Positions 16,773 through 24,839 of a stretch of 64,000 nt of DNA are shown here, one piece after another; position 1 is the stretch's first letter, and every line of letters begins with the position of its first letter. The DNA is from Parabacteroides sp. PM6-13 (lineage in GTDB: Bacteria; Bacteroidota; Bacteroidia; Bacteroidales; Tannerellaceae): positions 186,001 to 250,000 of the forward strand of contig NZ_JARXWF010000005.1 of assembly GCF_029892605.1 (NCBI RefSeq), in the 5' to 3' direction. The translations under genes and the position numbers were made by a program. The notes beneath the pieces are model-generated. The model did not search any database. It saw only the letters and a list, made by a program, of their open reading frames with translations, and was not told the DNA's origin.

Positions 16773-17624
16773 TTATTGATTACGATAACGATATTGAAGA
16801 GGAGTCTCTCCTGTATGCTGTTTGAAATAGCGTCCGAAGAAGGAGGAGTTAGGGAAATTAAACTCTTCTGATAGTTGCAGTACAGTACGCTGGCTGTTTC
16901 TCAGACAAGATTTGACTTTGGCTATTATTACCGCGTTAATACAATCGAGAGCACCAAGACCGATTACTTCCTTGACGGCTGCCGAGAGGTATTTGGGTGT
17001 TATCGACATTTTTTCGGCATAGAAAACCACATTGTGCCCTGTTTTGTAATGTGTGAGTAGAAGCGTGATAAACGTTTCAGTCAGTTCCTCTTTGCGGGTT
17101 TTTACTGTCGGCAGACGTGTTTGCTGATGTTTGGCATACTCCGAACCGATCTCCAATACCACTGCCAGCAGCATCGCTTTTACAATGTCTTCCTTATACG
17201 CTTTTTCTTTGTTGTTGTAATTCTCTACAATCAGGCTATGCATCTGAAGAACCGCTTGCATCGTCTCGGGCGAAACCGATAATACCGGGTTCTCAATCAT
17301 CCGGAAAACGACTTCATAATTGATGGGCGAAAGATAATCGGGCATAAAATCGATCGGGAACACCAGTGTCTGACCGCAAAAGTCATTACTCCGAGAAATC
17401 ACCTTTATCGTTTGTCTGGGCAGGAAAGTGAAGACCTGACCCTGCTCAAGCTTGTAGATTTTATCGTTGATACTAAAACAAAATATCCCTCTTGTACAGG
17501 TACACATAGCCATTCCACCCGAAATAGAGATCTCGCCTTCCCCTGTTTCGTCTTTTGCCGACGAACTACCCAATACAAAATCAGTGATGGTAAATACCCG
17601 GCTTTGGGTAGAGGTTTTATGCAT
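16773..17624 (-). CDS. AraC-family transcriptional regulator, probable controller of the efflux operon
   Basis: The 283-residue product (from the ATG at 17624) has an N-terminal cupin-like sensor region (SGGMAMCTCTRGIFCFSINDKIYKLEQGQVFTFLP) and a C-terminal AraC DNA-binding pair of helix-turn-helix motifs: FYAEKMSITPKYLSAAVKEV, then LQLSEEFNFPNSSFFGRYFKQHTGETPLQYR. Alternative starts lie at 17645 and 17744. A TACCTTTG box at 17654-17661 lies only 8 bp from the 17645 start, which favours 17624. It precedes the tolC-hlyD-mfs operon on the same strand, a common arrangement for pump regulators. Confidence 0.88.
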   Translation of the reverse strand: MHKTSTQSRVFTITDFVLGSSSAKDETGEGEISISGGMAMCTCTRGIFCFSINDKIYKLEQGQVFTFLPRQTIKVISRSNDFCGQTLVFPIDFMPDYLSPINYEVVFRMIENPVLSVSPETMQAVLQMHSLIVENYNNKEKAYKEDIVKAMLLAVVLEIGSEYAKHQQTRLPTVKTRKEELTETFITLLLTHYKTGHNVVFYAEKMSITPKYLSAAVKEVIGLGALDCINAVIIAKVKSCLRNSQRTVLQLSEEFNFPNSSFFGRYFKQHTGETPLQYRYRNQ

Positions 17625-17653
17625 GTTCCTTTTTTCTGTATTCATACAAAATA

Positions 17654-17661
17654 CAAAGGTA
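17654..17661 (-). promoter_or_regulatory. Promoter -7 box of the AraC-family gene
   Basis: Minus-strand TACCTTTG matches TAnnTTTG, 29 bp from the preferred start at 17624. The large palindrome at 17715-17756 lies 53 bp further upstream. Confidence 0.45.
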
Positions 17662-17714
17662 GTTAAAACATCCCGAATGAGCAGCTCTACGTTTCTTTCC
17701 GAACCGCAAAAAAA

Positions 17715-17756
17715 ATTCTCACCCGCATGAGAATTTTTTCTCATGCGGGTGAGAAT
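17715..17756. repeat. Perfect 18-bp inverted repeat upstream of the AraC gene
   Basis: ATTCTCACCCGCATGAGA (17715-17732) is mirrored exactly by 17739-17756 around a 6-nt loop, with A-runs outside one arm and T-runs outside the other strand. Each arm also contains its own shorter dyad TCTCA...TGAGA. It sits in the divergent region between the AraC gene and the small exported protein gene. Possible roles: operator for a large regulator, or a bidirectional terminator-like structure; no transcription unit clearly ends here. Confidence 0.8.
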
Positions 17757-17946
17757 AAAAAAAAGCGAACCACAAACAGCAAATTGTTCCCTTTTTCTGC
17801 AACATTTCCACCGAGGCGGGAGTCTAATAAGATAGAAGAAGTAATTGAAATCTCCGGGCCCTGAGACTATTATTCACTTTGTCTGTACATTACGATGTAT
17901 AGGATAGATTGTATATAGTATAAATCCTTTAATAAGTAGAAATAGT

Positions 17947-18342
17947 ATGAAAAGATGGGTGATTGCCATGATAGTGGTTTTGTTTACCGGGAGTATGGGT
18001 TTCGCACAAAAAGCAGATATAATCATCTGCCGGAAACCAATCAATATACATACCGATTGGTTGTGTGATATGCTTGGGACAACTCCCCGACAGGAGAAGA
18101 AGGTGGAGGAGATCAATAGCCTTTTTATTGCGGCTCAACTGGAGATTGCCGGCATGAAAAACCTACAGGCGAAAGACATAAAAAGAAAAGCCCTGGTGAA
18201 GGAGATGCTTGCTTCGATGGAGAAGGTCCTCAACGAGAAGCAAATGAAAGAATACCTGAGAGTTTTTAACATAATTAATTCCGGCTATATCATGACGGAA
18301 AGGTTTTCAACATCCGACACCTATTATGCCGATTCAAAATAA
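17947..18342 (+). CDS. Small exported protein of unknown function
   Basis: 131 residues with a clear signal peptide (MKRWVIAMIVVLFTGSMGFAQ). The mature part of about 110 residues is mostly helical and charged: TTPRQEKKVEEINSLFIAAQ, then KNLQAKDIKRKALVKEMLAS and MEKVLNEKQMKEYLRVF. The pattern of a Gln-containing loop followed by helices and a second similar unit (LNEKQMKEYL) is reminiscent of Spy/CpxP-type periplasmic proteins with LTxxQ repeats, but the match is weak. It is a monocistronic unit ended by a strong terminator hairpin. Function is not assigned. Confidence 0.7.
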   Translation: MKRWVIAMIVVLFTGSMGFAQKADIIICRKPINIHTDWLCDMLGTTPRQEKKVEEINSLFIAAQLEIAGMKNLQAKDIKRKALVKEMLASMEKVLNEKQMKEYLRVFNIINSGYIMTERFSTSDTYYADSK

Positions 18343-18362
18343 TTCTCGGCGAGACAGAAAAT

Positions 18363-18391
18363 AAGAGGTTATCTGAAAAAGGTAACCTCTT
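18363..18391 (+). terminator. Rho-independent terminator after the small exported protein
   Basis: AAGAGGTTA (18363-18371) pairs with TAACCTCTT (18383-18391), extended by two more pairs, and is followed by a run of T. It begins 20 bp after the stop of the gene ending at 18342. Confidence 0.85.
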
Positions 18392-18399
18392 TTTTTATA

Positions 18400-18407
18400 T
18401 ATCTTTG
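18400..18407 (+). promoter_or_regulatory. Promoter -7 box for the YitT-family gene
   Basis: TATCTTTG matches TAnnTTTG and lies 35 bp before the ATG at 18443, just behind the preceding terminator's T-run. Confidence 0.5.
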
Positions 18408-18442
18408 CGGCTTAAACACACAAATACTTATTTCGTCAAAAC

Positions 18443-19339
18443 ATGAAACAAAAAATCCAGCTTTCCACGCCGGTCACATGGAAAAATCATCTGACAGACT
18501 ACTCATTTATTGTCGTGGGATCGTTTCTGCAAGCCTTGAGTTATGTCTTGTTTATCGCGCCCTATAAGATTGTACCGGGAGGTGTCTATGGTATATCCAT
18601 TGTGCTTCATCATGTCACGAAGGGTGTCTTCTCTTTCCTGCCCGACGGATTACCGATGGGGATAACGGCGCTCTTCTTTAATGTACCGTTGATGATCATT
18701 GCCTTAAAGAAACTGGGCTTGTCGTCGGGACCAAAAACCGCCGTCACCTTCTTATTGATCTCCTTCTTTACCGACGGACTTTCTTATTTTCTGACAGAGC
18801 CTTTGTTGGAGAACGACCCGTTTATCGCCGGATTCTATGGCGGTGCCATACTGGGAGCCGGGGTAGCCTGTATCTTCAAGGCGCATAGTACCAGCGCGGG
18901 AACCGATGTGTTGGCGCGGGTGATTGCGATGAACTCCAATATGAAGGTGAGTAATGTGATCATCTTATTGGATTCGGCGATTGTCCTGCTGGGGCTTCTG
19001 GCCTTTCAGGATTGGACGGTGCCCTTGTATTCCTGGTTTACCATCTTTGTATACGGCAAAGTAGTGGATATGTTCCAGGTGGAGAATCCCAACCGGGCGG
19101 TGTTTATCGTCTCCAACAAAACCGAGGAGATCAAGGATATTATCGTCAATAAGATGAAAATGCGGGGCACCTTCCTGCATGGCCGTGGTATGTATGAAGG
19201 CAAAGAGCGTGAGATTATTTTTACGATTGCCGAGCGAAAAGATATGCCCCGCCTGAAGGAAGAGGTAAAAGAGGCTGATCCTAACGCGTTTATATCAACC
19301 ATGCACGCCAGTAAAGATTCACCTCCTCCGGGTAAATAA
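18443..19339 (+). CDS. YitT-family membrane protein (DUF161 plus DUF2179)
   Basis: The 298-residue protein has about five to six membrane segments in the first 210 residues (FIVVGSFLQALSYVLFIAPY, IVPGGVYGISIVLHHV, GAILGAGVACIFKAHSTSAGTD), which is the YitT_membrane pattern with its conserved PGGVYG and STSAGTD motifs. A C-terminal soluble DUF2179 domain (VFIVSNKTEEIKDIIVNKM, RGTFLHGRGMYEGKEREIIF) follows. The family has no settled transport substrate. It is probably monocistronic, followed by a promoter for the aminotransferase. Confidence 0.88.
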   Translation: MKQKIQLSTPVTWKNHLTDYSFIVVGSFLQALSYVLFIAPYKIVPGGVYGISIVLHHVTKGVFSFLPDGLPMGITALFFNVPLMIIALKKLGLSSGPKTAVTFLLISFFTDGLSYFLTEPLLENDPFIAGFYGGAILGAGVACIFKAHSTSAGTDVLARVIAMNSNMKVSNVIILLDSAIVLLGLLAFQDWTVPLYSWFTIFVYGKVVDMFQVENPNRAVFIVSNKTEEIKDIIVNKMKMRGTFLHGRGMYEGKEREIIFTIAERKDMPRLKEEVKEADPNAFISTMHASKDSPPPGK

Positions 19340-19351
19340 AAAAACGACTTA

Positions 19352-19383
19352 TTTGCATAATATCGCTAATTGCGCTACTTTTG
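19352..19383 (+). promoter_or_regulatory. Promoter (-33 TTTG, -7 TACTTTTG) for the aminotransferase
   Basis: TTTG at 19352-19355 and TACTTTTG at 19376-19383 are 20 bp apart, a near-ideal Bacteroidetes sigma-ABfr promoter. The coding start is 133 bp downstream, so the transcript has a long leader containing a copy of the TTTACGCTTCGCTAAGCG element. Confidence 0.7.
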
Positions 19384-19463
19384 CAACAAAATAATTCAAA
19401 TGGAAGGTTGTTTGTGACAAAGTAATAGTTTATGCTTTGAGAAACGTTCAATTTTCCATTTTG

Positions 19464-19482
19464 TTTTACGCTTCGCTAAGCG
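19464..19482. repeat. TTTACGCTTCGCTAAGCG intergenic element
   Basis: Short hairpin-forming core (CGCTT-CGCT-AAGCG) shared with 1865-1885 and, inverted, with 36882-36905. It is flanked by imperfect TTCAATTTTCC and TTCAACTTTCAAT tracts like those near secA. It lies in the leader of the aminotransferase gene. Confidence 0.65.
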
Positions 19483-19515
19483 ATTTGCAATTCAACTTTC
19501 AATAAATAGAGTATT

Positions 19516-20709
19516 ATGCCCAACATTTCGCAACGAGGAGTCAGCATGCCTGCTTCTCCCATTCGTAAGCTTGTTCCGCTGGCTAATAAAGCTAAAGCAC
19601 GGGGAACAAAGGTGTATCATTTGAATATCGGCCAACCGGATATCCCTACACCTGAAGTCGCGATGGAGGCGATGCGGCAGGTAGACCGCAAGGTATTGGA
19701 ATATTCTCCCAGCGAAGGGATCCGTTCGTTTCGCGAGAAGCTGGTGGATTATTACGCGCGCTTTAACATCCTGGTGGATGTCGACGATATCATCATCACA
19801 ACCGGCGGATCGGAAGCGGTCTCTTTCTCTTTTATGGCTTGCCTGGATCCGGGTGACGAGATCATTGTGCCCGAACCGGCGTATGCGAACTACATGGCGT
19901 TTGCGATCTCAGCCGGCGCGGTAATCAAAACCATCCCCTCCTCCATCGAGAAAGGCTTTGCCCTGCCGCCGATCGAAGAGTTTGAAGAACTGATCACCGA
20001 GCGTACGAAGGCGATCCTGATCTGTAACCCGAACAACCCGACCGGTTACCTCTATACCCGCCGGGAGATGGAGCAGATACGCGATCTGGTTAAGAAATAT
20101 GATCTGTTTCTCTTCTCCGATGAGGTATACCGTGAGTTCTGCTATACCGGCGCGCCTTATATCTCGGCGCTTCACCTGGAAGGGATAGAAAACAATGTCG
20201 TATTGGTCGATTCCGTATCGAAGCGTTATAGCGAATGTGGTATCCGCATCGGGGCTATTCTGACCAAGAACAAGCAGGTGCGCGAGAATGTGATGAAATG
20301 GTGCCAGGCTCGTTTGAGTCCGCCATTGATTGGTCAGATCATTGCCGAGGCATCGCTCGATACACCCGAAGAGTATATGCTCGATGTGTATAATGAATAC
20401 CTGGAACGCCGTAACTTCCTGATCGACGGCTTGAACCGCATCCCCGGTTGTTATTCTCCCATTCCGATGGGTGCTTTCTATACCGTGGCGAAGTTACCGG
20501 TAGACGATTCCGATAAGTTCTGTGCCTGGTGTCTGGAACACTTTGAATACGAAGGGCAGACCGTTATGATGGCTCCGGCTTCGGGCTTCTATACCAATCC
20601 CAACCTGGGACGCAACGAGGTGCGCATCGCCTATGTCCTGAACAAAGAGGAACTGGCCAAAGCGCTTGTGGTATTAGAGAAGGCACTGGAAACCTATAAT
20701 AAATTATGA
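19516..20709 (+). CDS. Class I/II pyridoxal-phosphate aminotransferase (aspartate aminotransferase-like)
   Basis: A cytoplasmic PLP enzyme of 397 residues. Visible motifs are NIGQPDIPTP (37-46), ITTGGSEA (95-102), ICNPNNPTGYLY (169-180), the PLP-phosphate and ring contacts D202 in SDEVY, the Schiff-base lysine K236 in VSKRYSECGIRIG, and R244. The sequence fits the fold-type I class of AspAT and related enzymes; the exact substrate is not certain, and annotated relatives are called aspartate aminotransferase. The stop codon is formed inside the following AATTATGA repeat. It has its own promoter and long leader, and precedes the LolC/E-like gene by 92 bp. Confidence 0.9.
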   Translation: MPNISQRGVSMPASPIRKLVPLANKAKARGTKVYHLNIGQPDIPTPEVAMEAMRQVDRKVLEYSPSEGIRSFREKLVDYYARFNILVDVDDIIITTGGSEAVSFSFMACLDPGDEIIVPEPAYANYMAFAISAGAVIKTIPSSIEKGFALPPIEEFEELITERTKAILICNPNNPTGYLYTRREMEQIRDLVKKYDLFLFSDEVYREFCYTGAPYISALHLEGIENNVVLVDSVSKRYSECGIRIGAILTKNKQVRENVMKWCQARLSPPLIGQIIAEASLDTPEEYMLDVYNEYLERRNFLIDGLNRIPGCYSPIPMGAFYTVAKLPVDDSDKFCAWCLEHFEYEGQTVMMAPASGFYTNPNLGRNEVRIAYVLNKEELAKALVVLEKALETYNKL

Positions 20710-20786
20710 ATTATGAATTATGAATTATGAATTATGAGAGGCCTTTTGCGGTCAAATCATAATTCATAATTTGTAATTCATAATTC
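20702..20786. repeat. AATTATGA-type inverted repeat overlapping the aminotransferase stop
   Basis: Tandem AATTATGA units (20702-20737) are mirrored by ATAATTCATAATT-type units (20757-20786) around an AGGCCTTTTGCGG centre. The left arm begins inside the last codons of the aminotransferase and supplies its TGA. Same family as 1814-1930. Confidence 0.8.
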
Positions 20787-20801
20787 TAAATTCATTCGAA
20801 A

Positions 20802-22046
20802 ATGAATTTAGAGTTGTTCATCGCACGCAAGATCCATTTCGATAAGGATGGAGATAAGAAGGTGACTTCGCCAACGGTGAAGGTCGCCATGGCGGGTATA
20901 GCCCTGGGGCTGGCGGTGATGATACTGTCGATTGCGATTATTGTTGGCTTTAAGAAGCAGATACGCGAAAAGGTGATCGGCTTCGGTGCCCATATCCAGA
21001 TCACCAACTTCGATAGCAATGCCTCCTTTGAATATCTTCCGATAGCAGTCAATGACACCTTGATGGAGCAACTCCGCTCGCTTCCGGGCATCAGGCATGT
21101 GGAAACATTTGCCACCAAACCGGGTATCCTGAAGACCGAAGAGGACTTCCAAGGCATTGTATTGAAAGGCATCGATGCGGATTACGACTGGACCTTCTTC
21201 CGCGAAAACCTGCAAGAGGGAGAGGTAATCACGCTGGATCCGGAAAAGAATTCGACAGATGCCGTTATCTCACGCACACTGGCCGATATGGTTGGTCTGA
21301 AGGTAGGCGACAGGTTTCATTCCTATTTTGTGCAGGAGGATGTGCGGGCGCGGCAGTTTACTGTTACAGGTATTTATGATACCGGCTTTCTGGATTACGA
21401 CAAGCTGTTTGTCTTGGTCGATATCCGGCAGGTGCGCCGCTTGAACGGATGGGATTCCGACCAGGTAAGCGGTATCGAATTGCAGATCGACGACTACGAA
21501 CGCCTCGATGAAATAGCCGAAAATGTCTATTTCGAGATGGCGGAGAAGCAGGATCGGGACGGGAATGTGTTCTATACCCGTTCGGCCAAAGAGTTAAACC
21601 CAGCCATCTTCGGTTGGCTGGAGGTGTTGGATATCAATGTGGTTGTTATTCTTATCCTGATGGTTCTGGTCTCTGGGTTTACGATGATCTCCGGTTTATT
21701 GGTGCTTATCCTTGAGCGCACCAATATGATCGGCATCCTAAAAGCGATGGGGCAAGACAACCGAAGTATCCGCAAGGTATTCCTTTATATTTCAGCTTTT
21801 ATCATTGGCAAAGGCATGCTCTGGGGCAATGTGATCGGGTTAGTGATCTGTTTCCTGCAGGCGCAGTTCGGTTTGATACCGCTCGACCCGGCTACCTACT
21901 ACCTGGACGCCGTGCCTATCGACCTAAGTCTCGGGGCGCTTCTACTCTTGAATATCGGCACACTGCTTGCCACCCTATTGATGCTCTTAGGTCCTTCTTA
22001 CCTAATCACTAAAATCGAACCGGCCAAGACCATTCGTTTTGAATGA
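20802..22046 (+). CDS. LolC/LolE-type ABC transporter permease (MacB/FtsX fold)
   Basis: The 414-residue product has the layout of a lipoprotein-releasing permease: one N-terminal helix (about 27-50, KVAMAGIALGLAVMILSIAIIVGF), a large exported MacB-like domain (about 60-265), then three helices (INVVVILILMVLVSGFTMIS, IRKVFLYISAFIIGKGM and the last near 375-398). The start MNLELFIARKIHF and the KAMGQDNRSIRKVF cytoplasmic loop match LolC/E, where the loop contacts the LolD ATPase. It would help pass lipoproteins to the outer membrane, but no lolD is next to it, so the ATPase must be encoded elsewhere. Confidence 0.85.
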   Translation: MNLELFIARKIHFDKDGDKKVTSPTVKVAMAGIALGLAVMILSIAIIVGFKKQIREKVIGFGAHIQITNFDSNASFEYLPIAVNDTLMEQLRSLPGIRHVETFATKPGILKTEEDFQGIVLKGIDADYDWTFFRENLQEGEVITLDPEKNSTDAVISRTLADMVGLKVGDRFHSYFVQEDVRARQFTVTGIYDTGFLDYDKLFVLVDIRQVRRLNGWDSDQVSGIELQIDDYERLDEIAENVYFEMAEKQDRDGNVFYTRSAKELNPAIFGWLEVLDINVVVILILMVLVSGFTMISGLLVLILERTNMIGILKAMGQDNRSIRKVFLYISAFIIGKGMLWGNVIGLVICFLQAQFGLIPLDPATYYLDAVPIDLSLGALLLLNIGTLLATLLMLLGPSYLITKIEPAKTIRFE

Positions 22047-22075
22047 TCCCGGCCGGCTTATATCTCTTTTTTATC

Positions 22076-24556
22076 TTACAGATTCTTCGGCGGATAGAGC
22101 GCATCCCACCATTCGGGCTGGTCTTTTAGCCATTTATAGAACCAGGCGTAGATGCTGTTGTTCCAACGGATGCGTTTGTCGTAATCGTGGATCTGATGGT
22201 CTTGTTTGTCGACCAACACCATAGCGGTCGGCTTTCCTAAGAGTTTCAAAGCAGTAAACATCTGAATACTCTCGCCGACGGGCACATTGGTATCGCTGGC
22301 TCCATGCAGGAAGAGGATCGGCGTATTCACCTTATCGGCATGAAAGAGCGGGCTTTGCTCCACATAAATATCACGGGCATTCCAGGGATATCGGTTGGCC
22401 GTAGCCTGCGCGCTATAGGAATAACCCCAGTAGCCTTCGCCCCAATAGCTGGTGATATCACTGATACCTGCATGCGACATAGCGGCCGCGAATATATCTG
22501 TTTTCGTTTGCAGCAACATAGTCATAAAGCCTCCGTAGGAAGCACCCATACAACCGATCTTCTCCCGGTTGACAAACGAGTGATCGTCGCAGAATTTCTT
22601 CGTTCCTTCGATAATATCATCCGCCGTTTGTATGCCCCAGGTATTGACGTGGCGGGCAGAGAATTCCTGACCGAACCCGGTGGCTCCGCTGGGCTGAACG
22701 ATGTAAACGATAAAGCCTAAGCCGGCATATACATGCGACGCGTAACGGCTTTCCATCACGCGTGCCGTAGGCGTAGTGCCGCCGTAATAATTAACGATCA
22801 TCGGATATTTCTTGTTCGCGTCGAAGTTGGGTGGCAGGTAATAACGTCCGTATATCGTATCACCCTGGGCATTCGTAAAGTTCCAGTCCTGAACTTCTCC
22901 CAGACGAATATCTTTCAGGATCTCCTTGGAGAGATCTTCCAATAATGTCGTTTTGTTTTTCTTCATGTCGCGCACATACAAACGTTGTGAATTGGAAGCA
23001 CTCAATCCGTAATAGAGCAGCGCCGGAGATGTCTTAGCCAGCGAAAAGTTACTAACCACATCCTCTTCGGCCGCAACCGTCCGGAAGATTCCTTTGGCAG
23101 GATCGAGGGTATACAGACGCACCCAGTCACGGTCTTTGCCCATGATATACACCAGGTTGTCGAAGCTGTTCCAGACCGCCTGATCGATCGAAGGATCGAA
23201 CTCTTTGGTCAATGGCTTGATTTCGGCGTTCGACAGGTTGTAAAGAAACAACTGCGCATCACCCATATTGGCAGTCTGTCCCGGTGCCACGTTGAGGCCA
23301 ATGCCATTGAATGCCTCCGGCGAACCAGCGATAAGCAGTTGTTTTCCATCGGGAGCATATTGCGCACGACTGACAAACCCCGCCGATTTCAGGATCGTAT
23401 CCGTTTCAAACGTCTCAAGATCCATCCGGTAGAGCGAGGCACGGGTGAAGGGACGCTCGGTGAGGAACGGCTCCCGCGTAGAGAAAAGCAGGAACCTGCC
23501 GTCGGGCGAGATATCGTTGATGCTCGTAGTCAGGTAACCATAGGTGAGCCGTTGCATCAATCCGGTAGCCAGGTCATACTTATGAATAAAAGAACGCGTG
23601 CGCCAACCCGGTTGACGGTCGTCGGGCACCAATACTTCGTAAATGTCTTTCCGCTCTTCCGGTCCCTCTTCAGCGATGGAGAACAACAGAAAGTCCTCTG
23701 TCGGTGCGAAGCGGAAGCTGCCTTCCGGCAGGTTGTTAGTCAGGATATTCTCTTTCAGATTGATCGGGTCAAAGATGACAAGCTCCCGTCCTTCGATGCC
23801 CTGGCGGGTAAAATAGAGCTGATCACCCCGCGGCATCCATTGAAGGTTGCGCTGATCGGCCGAAAGGAGAATGCGCCCGGTAGCCTGTTCTACTAACTGA
23901 CGGTAGCTGGTTTGCCGTCCGCCCGGATAGGTAACGGAATAATTAACCAAATAATATTTACCGCTTGGAGAGAGCGTAGCCGATTGAATGCGCTTTCCGT
24001 CGAACACATCGCCAAGTGTGTAGGTGCGTTCGGATGCTGTCGTGGTCGTTATCTCGGCCGACTGTTCGGTCTCGTAAGATACCTTCAGTCTGTTTTCGGC
24101 AGCTCCTTTCGACAGGTATTTGATCACTACCTCATAGGTGCGAGGCTCTAAGGTGAGGGAGAGCTTTTTGGCACTCCCCTTTTGCAGTTTATTGTCGACA
24201 TAGATCTCCACCTCGTCGGCCCCATCAATCACGAGGGATCCCGTACAATAGCGATCGCTCGCCAGGTAGAAAGAGAGTAGATGGAGCGCGTAATCATAAG
24301 ACGAGCCCGGCAGGGCGATGCCTTCGTCTGCAGCAGTCAACACTTGGCCGTTCGTGCGCAACAGGGAAAAAGAGAGCGGGCTGTTCAACAGCTCTTTCTC
24401 AGAATACTTTTTGTTCTGTACATTCGCACTATCACCGATGAAAGGCGTTTTCACCTCGTAAGGCCCGGCATAGTTGAACTGTTGGATAGAAATAGGCGCT
24501 GCCCATAGCGTGCCGCATAGGAACAGAGCGCATAAAGCGATTAAGTTTTTTTTCAT
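22076..24556 (-). CDS. S9-family prolyl oligopeptidase-like serine peptidase, exported
   Basis: An 826-residue exported peptidase with a signal peptide (MKKNLIALCALFLCGTLWA). Order of domains: an N-terminal beta-rich region (about 20-175), a WD-like beta-propeller (about 180-560), and a C-terminal alpha/beta hydrolase domain. The nucleophile is S673 in GCMGASYGGFM, the acid is likely D755 in HGASDTNVP, and the base is H787 in DKQDHQIHDYDKR. It probably trims peptides in the periplasm. It is convergent with the LolC/E-like gene (29-bp gap). A TACCTTTG box (minus, 24586-24593) and a 13-nt dyad ATACTA-T-TAGTAT (24564-24576) precede the start. Confidence 0.92.
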   Translation of the reverse strand: MKKNLIALCALFLCGTLWAAPISIQQFNYAGPYEVKTPFIGDSANVQNKKYSEKELLNSPLSFSLLRTNGQVLTAADEGIALPGSSYDYALHLLSFYLASDRYCTGSLVIDGADEVEIYVDNKLQKGSAKKLSLTLEPRTYEVVIKYLSKGAAENRLKVSYETEQSAEITTTTASERTYTLGDVFDGKRIQSATLSPSGKYYLVNYSVTYPGGRQTSYRQLVEQATGRILLSADQRNLQWMPRGDQLYFTRQGIEGRELVIFDPINLKENILTNNLPEGSFRFAPTEDFLLFSIAEEGPEERKDIYEVLVPDDRQPGWRTRSFIHKYDLATGLMQRLTYGYLTTSINDISPDGRFLLFSTREPFLTERPFTRASLYRMDLETFETDTILKSAGFVSRAQYAPDGKQLLIAGSPEAFNGIGLNVAPGQTANMGDAQLFLYNLSNAEIKPLTKEFDPSIDQAVWNSFDNLVYIMGKDRDWVRLYTLDPAKGIFRTVAAEEDVVSNFSLAKTSPALLYYGLSASNSQRLYVRDMKKNKTTLLEDLSKEILKDIRLGEVQDWNFTNAQGDTIYGRYYLPPNFDANKKYPMIVNYYGGTTPTARVMESRYASHVYAGLGFIVYIVQPSGATGFGQEFSARHVNTWGIQTADDIIEGTKKFCDDHSFVNREKIGCMGASYGGFMTMLLQTKTDIFAAAMSHAGISDITSYWGEGYWGYSYSAQATANRYPWNARDIYVEQSPLFHADKVNTPILFLHGASDTNVPVGESIQMFTALKLLGKPTAMVLVDKQDHQIHDYDKRIRWNNSIYAWFYKWLKDQPEWWDALYPPKNL

Positions 24557-24585
24557 AATGTCTATACTATTAGTATGTAATAAGG

Positions 24586-24593
24586 CAAAGGTA
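24586..24593 (-). promoter_or_regulatory. Promoter -7 box of the S9 peptidase gene
   Basis: Minus-strand TACCTTTG matches TAnnTTTG, 29 bp before the ATG at 24556. A small palindrome in the leader (24564-24576) lies between the box and the start. Confidence 0.5.
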
Positions 24594-24839
24594 GTGTTTT
24601 TTTTAGGATAGAACAGGTTGACAAATTTTTCATAATTCCTTTTCGATTTGGCTTTTCATTGTCTTTACCGAAATATTCTTTCCACATGGAGTTGAATGGA
24701 TTGGCAATAAAAGAGGAAAGAGGGTCTGTCCAAATATAAAAATGTACAGCCCCACCTTTCCTTGCTTCACGAATAAAACCGGATGACCTATTGTTTTTTC
24801 TCTGCCGTCGCAGCTAAAATTCATAAAGCCTTTTATAGG
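24594..24839. other. Non-coding gap after susD
   Basis: About 245 bp between the S9 promoter and the susD stop. A 64-codon minus-strand frame (24630-24824) begins with MNFSCDG, but it has no recognisable family and no promoter, so it was not called. No clear terminator hairpin was found here for the upstream PUL. Confidence 0.4.

Noticed and set aside
24630-24824. 64-codon minus-strand frame between the S9 peptidase and susD
   Set aside because: No recognisable family, no promoter box or ribosome site seen, and it lies in the tail of the susCD transcript.
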